From NCBI RefSeq assembly GCF_030272615.1, contig NC_081414.1, positions 913,951,648 to 914,015,647 of the forward strand: a DNA stretch of 64,000 nucleotides, in the 5' to 3' direction. Position numbers and translations under genes: made by a program. The notes under the pieces were generated by a model. That model saw nothing but the letters and a program-made list of their open reading frames with translations, was not told the origin of the DNA and did no database searches. Position 1 is the stretch's first letter. Each line of letters begins with the position of its first letter. Source of the stretch: Cryptomeria japonica. Taxonomy: Eukaryota; Streptophyta; Pinopsida; Cupressales; Cupressaceae. Positions 58,075 through 64,000 of the stretch are shown here, piece by piece.

Positions 58075-60184
58075 ACTACCATACATTTGCGAGCACACCA
58101 CCGGTCTCACCTTTAGGAGCCTTCGAGAGAAGATCCCAGGCTGATAGTGATAGAGAGGGATTTTCTACATGAAGCGGGCTTGTGGGATGCGATGACCATG
58201 TCAGCCATCCGATTCCATTCTGTGATATTGATGGCACTAATGGAGAGGTTAGATGCAGACACCTTGATGTTCTCACTACCTGTGGGGGAGATAACAGTCA
58301 CCCTTGACGATGTTTTCCACATTTTGCACCTTCCCATTAGACGAGAGACCGTGAGATATTGATCCAACCGGATAGAGGAGGATTACAAGAGAGAGCAGGT
58401 ATATGTTATGGGGAGAGTGATATGCAGCAAGACAAGGGGCCGCATCATGGTCAACTGGATCCTACACCCTAGTGGCGAGGTTCCATTAGTGAGGTGACTC
58501 ATGATTACGACCCTTGCAATCGCCATGTGTCCTAATGGGTGTGACACACATATGCATGGAGGACTCATCTACTCCATCCAAGCGATGGAGAGACATAGGA
58601 GAGTGTACTCTTGGGGTCAGAGAATGCTTGCACATCTCTATCATGACCTTGGGGAGTATGTGTTTGGACAGGGATGCAACCTGATGATATGCACGCTCCT
58701 ACAAGTGTGGATGTTTGAGCATATTACCTACACTAGGCTTGGTGGAGCCTCCATAGAGCTAGTCCCAGAACAGCCTAGGGTATATGCTTATCTTCTTACC
58801 CGTGAGTGGCGATTCGGAAATCTCATGTAGTAGAGGTTGAGCTTAGATAGATTGATAGTGGGTGGGGTCATATGGAGACCCTACCTCAGGATGTGCGTGT
58901 GGGCAGGGATACACAAACAGATGTTCAACATGCAGAGGAATCGTCTACTAGAGGGACGATACAACCACGTAGTTGTTCCCTTCTACTTCGACCAAGTTCT
59001 GCAACAATTGGGGTTCGAGCAGTGTGGTCCTACTGATGTGCCTATGTACATGCAACATTCATGCGTGATGTCAAGGCTAGGAGCTACTCCTAGACCTACC
59101 AGTGATGAGATCGATATCATAGATTCAGACAGGTCAAATCAGGACATAGCGACAGATTATAGAGATGATTCAGGCGTGCACCGACGGTACATCACATGGT
59201 GGGGGAGAACATAACCTAGAGCCATCTTCCCAACAGACTTCCCTGGAGGGAACCCCAGAACATAGAGATAGTCAGGCAATGGAGAGGGATCTGATACATC
59301 TAAGGAGGGCTTAGATGATCAGGCTGATGACATAGAGGAGCAGGAGGAAGGCGGAGATGGACACGATCCTGATACCAGAGAGGAAGATCAAGATGGAGAT
59401 GATGAAGAGGATAGAGAGGAGGAGGATGATGAGGAGGATGAAGAGGAGGATGAGGAGGATGAGCACGAGGATGAGGAAGAGGAGGATGACAAGGAGGAGG
59501 AGGTGGATGAGTCAAATGTAGTTCCTCATCACTCCAGGGAGGATACCATAGCCCTAGATCCACTGAATCGCCCATTGTAGGCAGAGAGGTATGCTATAAG
59601 GGGTTCTGATCTAGGTCCCCATCGACCCACCCCTATTATGCAAAGATAGTACAAGCACAGAGAGCCTAGTGGGTCCAAGTCTTAGGCGGTCGCTGTCCAT
59701 GATCCCTACTGGTGAGAGGGAGATCCAAGTAAGGTGTCCTGTTATTGATTTAATTACTTGCTTTTGATTTGATAATATAGAATTGTACTAATGAAGAATT
59801 TATCTCTATCTTGCATCTACCATCCAGGCCTCACATTCTCTTATTTAGAATGTAGTGATAGACCTTATTGTGATTGCCCACATTCCTAGTTCCTCACAGA
59901 TAGTGCACAGATCCTAGATGAATGCAGGAAGACACAAGGACCTTTTCTCCCCTATTCGGATGGAGGTGGAGGTCCTACGAGAGATATTACGAAGAATAGA
60001 GTGTGACCTAGTAGCATCACAAACAGAGGTAGCCACATACCAAGGGATCATGAAGGAGAGGGATCGCAAGAGCTCCTCATGGTCCGTATCACGATACACC
60101 CCCATGGGGCCACTCCCACGGCCAGATCAGGAGTGGGCATCTAGCCACCATCATCGAGCTACTAGTCCTAGGGATAGGAGATGA
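58075..60184 (+). pseudogene. Plant mobile domain (PMD) ORF, antisense to the Tat pol
   Basis: From 58075 to 59214 one plus-strand frame, with a few stops, encodes a plant mobile domain (aminotransferase-like, MAIN-type). It contains MSAIRFHSVILMALMERLDADTLMF, given here in parts: RFHSVILMALMERL, then LPVGEITVTLDDVFHILHLP, the signature G-E-x-T-x-T-L-x-D-V segment. Later pieces are RRVYSWGQRMLAHLY, a Leu-rich LLQVWMFEH, REWRFG, and VVPFYFDQVLQQLG. An acidic Glu/Asp run (59320-59520) follows. A C-terminal piece at 59918-60184, in another frame, may be a short coiled coil. It lies between the minus-strand integrase and the polypurine tract, on the opposite strand, the position described for antisense extra ORFs of Tat elements. 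Degraded. Confidence 0.78.
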
Positions 60185-60189
60185 TTTAG

Positions 60190-60930
60190 ATTTAATGATG
60201 TATATATTATGATACTCATGGATATGTTATTTTAATGCTTAAACAATATATGCATTGCTTAGATTAGAAGTAACATATTGAGTAATGAACATGTATGTCT
60301 GATTTTAATTTCCATGTGATTGATTTCTCAATGCTTCAATGATTAAATTGATACATGTGTGATTTAATTAAATAACTAAGTATTTAATCAAATGCTACTT
60401 TGATGATGTAAAAGAAGAATGTATTAAGCCTAAGAACTATATGACAAATGTGTTTTAATTAATTTCTATTTAAACACAACTTGATATAATTCTACTCAAC
60501 ACATAAGAAATTGTATAACATGCTAGCACATATGAAATGTAAATCAATTACAATTTACATAAAATAATCCAAGACAAACAATAAAGTAATGAAACATGCT
60601 TGTCAAGAATGAAGTAATTTAGACCAAATAATATAACATCATTCCATCTTACATACTTTAATGAAGACATGCTAGCGACATATTACCCAATTTTGAAGAA
60701 AGAGATATATAGAGAGAGAAGAAAGTAGACTAGAAAGAGAGGAAGAGAAAGAAAATTAGAACTAGGCATAGTATCTACAAAAGTGCATAACATTTATGGG
60801 TTCTTTGAGAGGCATACCTTCCACATCTGCTATCTTGTAAGCACCTGATCCATAGGCCTCAACAATAATTTATGGTCCAAGCCAATTAGGGCTTACTTTT
60901 CCTTTCTCCTCAGGTAAGGCATTCACATTG
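60190..60930. other. AT-rich spacer between integrase and antisense ORF
   Basis: No ORF. AT-rich, with a purine-rich patch (GAGAGAGAAG words) at 60700-60760. It could contain the PMD ORF's 3' end and the integrase C-terminus in decayed form. Confidence 0.4.
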
Positions 60931-60932
60931 CA

Positions 60933-62161
60933 CTAATTCTCGTAAAGGACTAAATCCCCTACTGAGAAGGAACGTTGAATGACCTTATCATTGTAGCTTC
61001 GTTGCAAAATTTTATGACATGCTTGAATATTCCCAAGGGCATTTATACGCCGTTCATTGAGAATCTCAAGTTGTTGAAGTCTTTGCTCTCTATAGGAATT
61101 GTCATACACTATGTCGCTAAGAGAAACTCTCAAAGAAGGAATTTCTAACTCCAAAGGCATAATGGCATCAGCACCATAAACAAGATTATAAGGTGTACAA
61201 CCCATAGCAACACATATACTCTTACGATAGGCCCACAGAGAATAGGTTAATTGAGTATGCCAATCCTTACCATGCTTGTTTACAATCTTCCAAAGAATTT
61301 GTTCAATTATCATATTGGAATACTCGGCTTGACCATTTGATTGAGGATAATAAGGTGTAGAAAATTTATGTTGAATATCGTATTTCTCGAGAAACTTCTT
61401 CACATCCTTATTTTTGAATGACGTTCCATTATCTGAAACTAAGGCGGAAGGTATCCCAAATTGAGAAATGATGTTTTTCAAGATGAATTAACAAATTACT
61501 TCAACGATAGTGGATTGAAGAGGAATGACTTCCACCCACTTTGTAAAGTAATCAGTGGTAGTTATGATGAAAGTATGTCCTTGAGATGAGGGAGGAGATA
61601 TTTTACCAACAAGATCCAAACCCCATGTAGAAAAGGGCCAAGACGCTACCTGTGATCAAAGCTCTTGGGCATGACCATGGATCAAATTGCTATGTTGCTG
61701 ACACTGATGACATCTTTTAACAAACACAAAGGAATCCTTTTCCATGGTTTTCCAATAGTATCCCATTCAGAGAAATCTCTGAACTAAAGATCTACCCCCA
61801 AAATGCCCCCCACAAGAACTTGAATGTTCTTCCTCAAGAGCAATAGGGATTTCAACCTTTTTAAGCATCGAAGAAGAAGACCATTATAACCCCTCCTATA
61901 AAGAACATTAGAAAGGATAATGTATCTAGTAGCCAATTTGTGAATCCTAGCCCTAGTATTCTTATTCGTAGAATCAAGAAAGGTACCATCACTCAAATAT
62001 CTCACAATATGCGAGTACCATTCATCAGAATCTATAATGTAACAATATGCCACATCACTAGGATTATCAACAATAGTTCGGGTAGTGAGGTTGTGAATAG
62101 TGAATTGAAGATCTACCAAGGGGTCCTTTGGAGACACAAGAGAGGCAACACATTCCATCAC
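60933..62161 (-). pseudogene. Tat Gypsy integrase
   Basis: Minus strand. 62161-61784 covers the region between the second RNase H and the integrase zinc finger (IVRYLSDGTF, YIILSNVLYRRGYNGLLLRC). After a gap with shifts, 61481-60933 gives the integrase core: QFGIPSALVSDNGTSF (catalytic Asp), YYPQSNGQAEYSN (with the last catalytic Glu), YGADAIMPLELEIPS, and a basic C-terminal part ending FSVGDLVLYEN. The first catalytic Asp should lie near 61600, in a broken stretch. Frameshifted and inactive. Confidence 0.85.
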
Positions 62162-62182
62162 ATCAACATGTCGATTATGTTT

Positions 62183-63060
62183 TCAAGGAACGAGCTCCAT
62201 GGTATAAGAATCAAATTTTTGCAAGAAGGATAAAGCTAGATCTTTATATTGTGATAATTTGTCTTGCTTATCTTGATAAACTCCTATCACTTGTCTTATG
62301 ATTAGTTGAGAATCTCCATAAATATGTAAATGTTTCATATTCAAGGACAAGACTTCTTTAATTCCAACTATAATAGCTTCATATTCAGCAATGTTGTTGG
62401 TACATAAGAAATTGAGACGATATGATAAAGGAATAGACTTATTTTTTGGAGAAATTAAAACTACCCCTGCCCCCGATCCTGTACAACACTTAGAGCCATA
62501 AAAGTACAATTCCCAAGTCTCATCAACCTCAATGGAAAAAATGTATTCATCAAGAAAAGACTTTGGATTAGGTAGGGAGAAGGGTGAACGAGCATCAACT
62601 AAGTGATCAGTCAAGGCTTGACCTTTTATTATTTTTTGTGAGACAAAATTAAGGTCAAAATCAATCAACATCATAACCCACTTAGCTCAGCATCTAAAAA
62701 GGTTAGTTTTGGAGAAAAGATGTTTAAGAGGATCAAATTTGATGATAACATGGATTTTAGCATTCAAGAAATAATGCCTCAACTTTTGAGTTGCAAAGAC
62801 TAAAGCAAGGCACTGTCTTTCTATCGCAGAATATCGGACTTCATAATCAAGTAGAGTGCAACTTATTTAATAAATCGGGCATTCTCTACCATCCTTATCA
62901 CATTGTGCCAATAAGGCTACAAGAGCTTGAGTGGAAGCAGCAGTGTACAAAAGGAAAGAATTAGTAGGATCAAAAGGTTGAAGAATATGAGGTTTGGCCA
63001 AATAAGTCTTTAGGTCTTCAAATGCTTGACGACAATCCTCATTCCATTGGAAAGTGATTT
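62183..63060 (-). pseudogene. Tat Gypsy RNase H plus archaeal-type second RNase H
   Basis: Two RNase H domains in a row, the hallmark of the Tat lineage. The first, 63060-62700, has FLLYTAASTQALVALLAQ and YEVRYSAIERQCLALVFA, with a stop between. The second, 62674-62183, is open for 163 codons and carries the archaeal-type signature: WELYFYGSKCCTGSGAG (the catalytic Asp of YFDGS changed to Tyr), NNIAEYEAIIVGIKE and HIYGDSQLIIRQV. The Asp-to-Tyr change in the first active-site position would disable it. Confidence 0.87.
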
Positions 63061-63072
63061 CTTTTTAATCAA

Positions 63073-64000
63073 TCATGTGAAGGGAAAGGTACGATACACA
63101 AGTTGAGAGACGAACCTACGAATAGCTTGGATCTTTCCTTGCAAACTTTTTAGTTGGGAGACATTCTTAGGAGGTGGCATGCTAACAATAGCATCTATCT
63201 TCTTCGTATCTACCTCAACGCCATGACTGGAAACTATGAATCCTAATAATTTTCCACTATCCACAACAAAAACACATTTTCAGAGATTCAAATGCATGTT
63301 ATACTTATGAATTCTCTCGAAGATTTGGCGAAAGATCTTAGCATGATTTGTACGAAGAATGGATTTGGATAAGATGTCATCAACGTAATCTTCTAAAGTT
63401 TTATGCATATATTCATGGAAGATGAGAGTCATACCATGCCGATAAGTTGCGCCTACGTTTTTCAATCCAAATGCCATCACAATCCAACAGAACGTACCCC
63501 AAGGAGTGGTAAAAGCAGCTTTATATTGATCTTGGGGATTGATGAAGATTTGATTATATCCTGAGAAACCATCCATAAAGGATAGGAAAGCATGCCCTAC
63601 TACCGAATCAACTATCATATCGATATTCGGGGGAGGAAAGTCATCCTTTAAAGTGGCATTGTTTAAATCATGAAAAATCAGTGCACATCCTAATCTTATT
63701 TTCAGATTTAGCCAGAACCACAATGTTTGAAATCCACGGGGAATAATTGATACGACGAATGAATCTGGCATCCAACAATTTTTCAATCTCAGCTTTAACA
63801 AGTAATGCCACTTTAGGGTGAATCTTTCGAATCTTTTGCTTCACTCGTTTAGCATCAGGAATTAGGACAATGTTATGAGTGCCAATCTTAGGATCTATGC
63901 CAGGCATGTTAGAATATATCCAAGAAAAGATCTCAAGGAATTCATGTAACAACTGAGCATATTGTTTTTGCTCTTCTTTTTCAAGACATTTCCCTATTTT
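63073..64000 (-). pseudogene. Tat Gypsy reverse transcriptase (5' part beyond window)
   Basis: Minus strand, entering from the right edge. 63952-63668: LHEFLEIFSWIYSNMPGIDP, then KIHPKVALLVKAEIEKLLDA and SPWISNIVVLAKSENKIRMCTDF. After a frameshift: DLNNATLKDDFPPPNIDMIVD, FMDGFSGYNQIFI, TPWGTFCWIVMAFGLKN, and the catalytic YVDDI near 63395. A stop before the connection segment (63280) is followed by GFIVSSHGVEVDTKKIDAI. At least two shifts are present. Protease, Gag, the primer-binding site and the 5' LTR lie outside the window. Confidence 0.9.

Noticed and set aside
59300..59575. Minus-strand ORF rich in Pro and His
   Set aside because: Antisense of the GAGGAGGATGA acidic run of the PMD ORF.

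Overview
The window looks like intergenic DNA of a large plant nuclear genome, probably a conifer or another gymnosperm (inference). It holds one clearly intact host gene, an alpha-expansin with three exons on the minus strand (8755-9984). Almost everything else is old, nested transposable elements and AT-rich spacer. Copia, Ty3/Gypsy (Tat type) and hAT remnants are all present, and nearly every element frame carries stops.

Layout. 1-8281: two related, degraded LTR-element 3' ends in tandem (internal repeats, purine tract, LTR), with a complete 333-bp TRIM inserted in the first LTR. 8755-10131: the expansin gene, with a MITE-like inverted-repeat element in intron 2. 11000-11850: a Copia RNase H remnant. 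11850-16320: gene-free spacer with two minisatellites. 16320-23880: a GCGAG/CTCGC motif field on both sides of a long degraded minus-strand ORF of unknown function (19094-21792). 24340-27124: a dead hAT transposase. 29111-33864: a complete TNT1-like Copia element. 33981-44830: a plus-strand unknown ORF, split by a complete 6.5-kb non-autonomous LTR element (36577-43118). 46464-53893: a complete SIRE-like Copia element with long LTRs. 57042-64000: the 3' part of a Tat-lineage Gypsy element on the minus strand, with an antisense plant-mobile-domain ORF between integrase and the 3' LTR.

How they fit together. Four elements are bounded to the base by target-site duplications: the TRIM (CTTTC), the non-autonomous element (ACCTC), the SIRE-like Copia (CCTCT), and the TNT1-like Copia (GGTTA/GGTTG, 4 of 5). 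The non-autonomous element has no protease, integrase, reverse transcriptase or RNase H. It shares LTR ends, PBS spacing and polypurine tract with the SIRE-like element, which is the likely source of its enzymes.

Most unusual objects: (1) the TRIM, whose 135-bp LTRs each contain a tRNA-like sequence with intact A and B boxes, a parallel to Cassandra elements that carry 5S rRNA; (2) the non-autonomous element, with a coiled-coil, four-zinc-knuckle Gag-like protein and a roughly 1,000-residue second ORF; (3) the Tat element with its antisense PMD ORF; (4) the GCGAG/CTCGC motif field.
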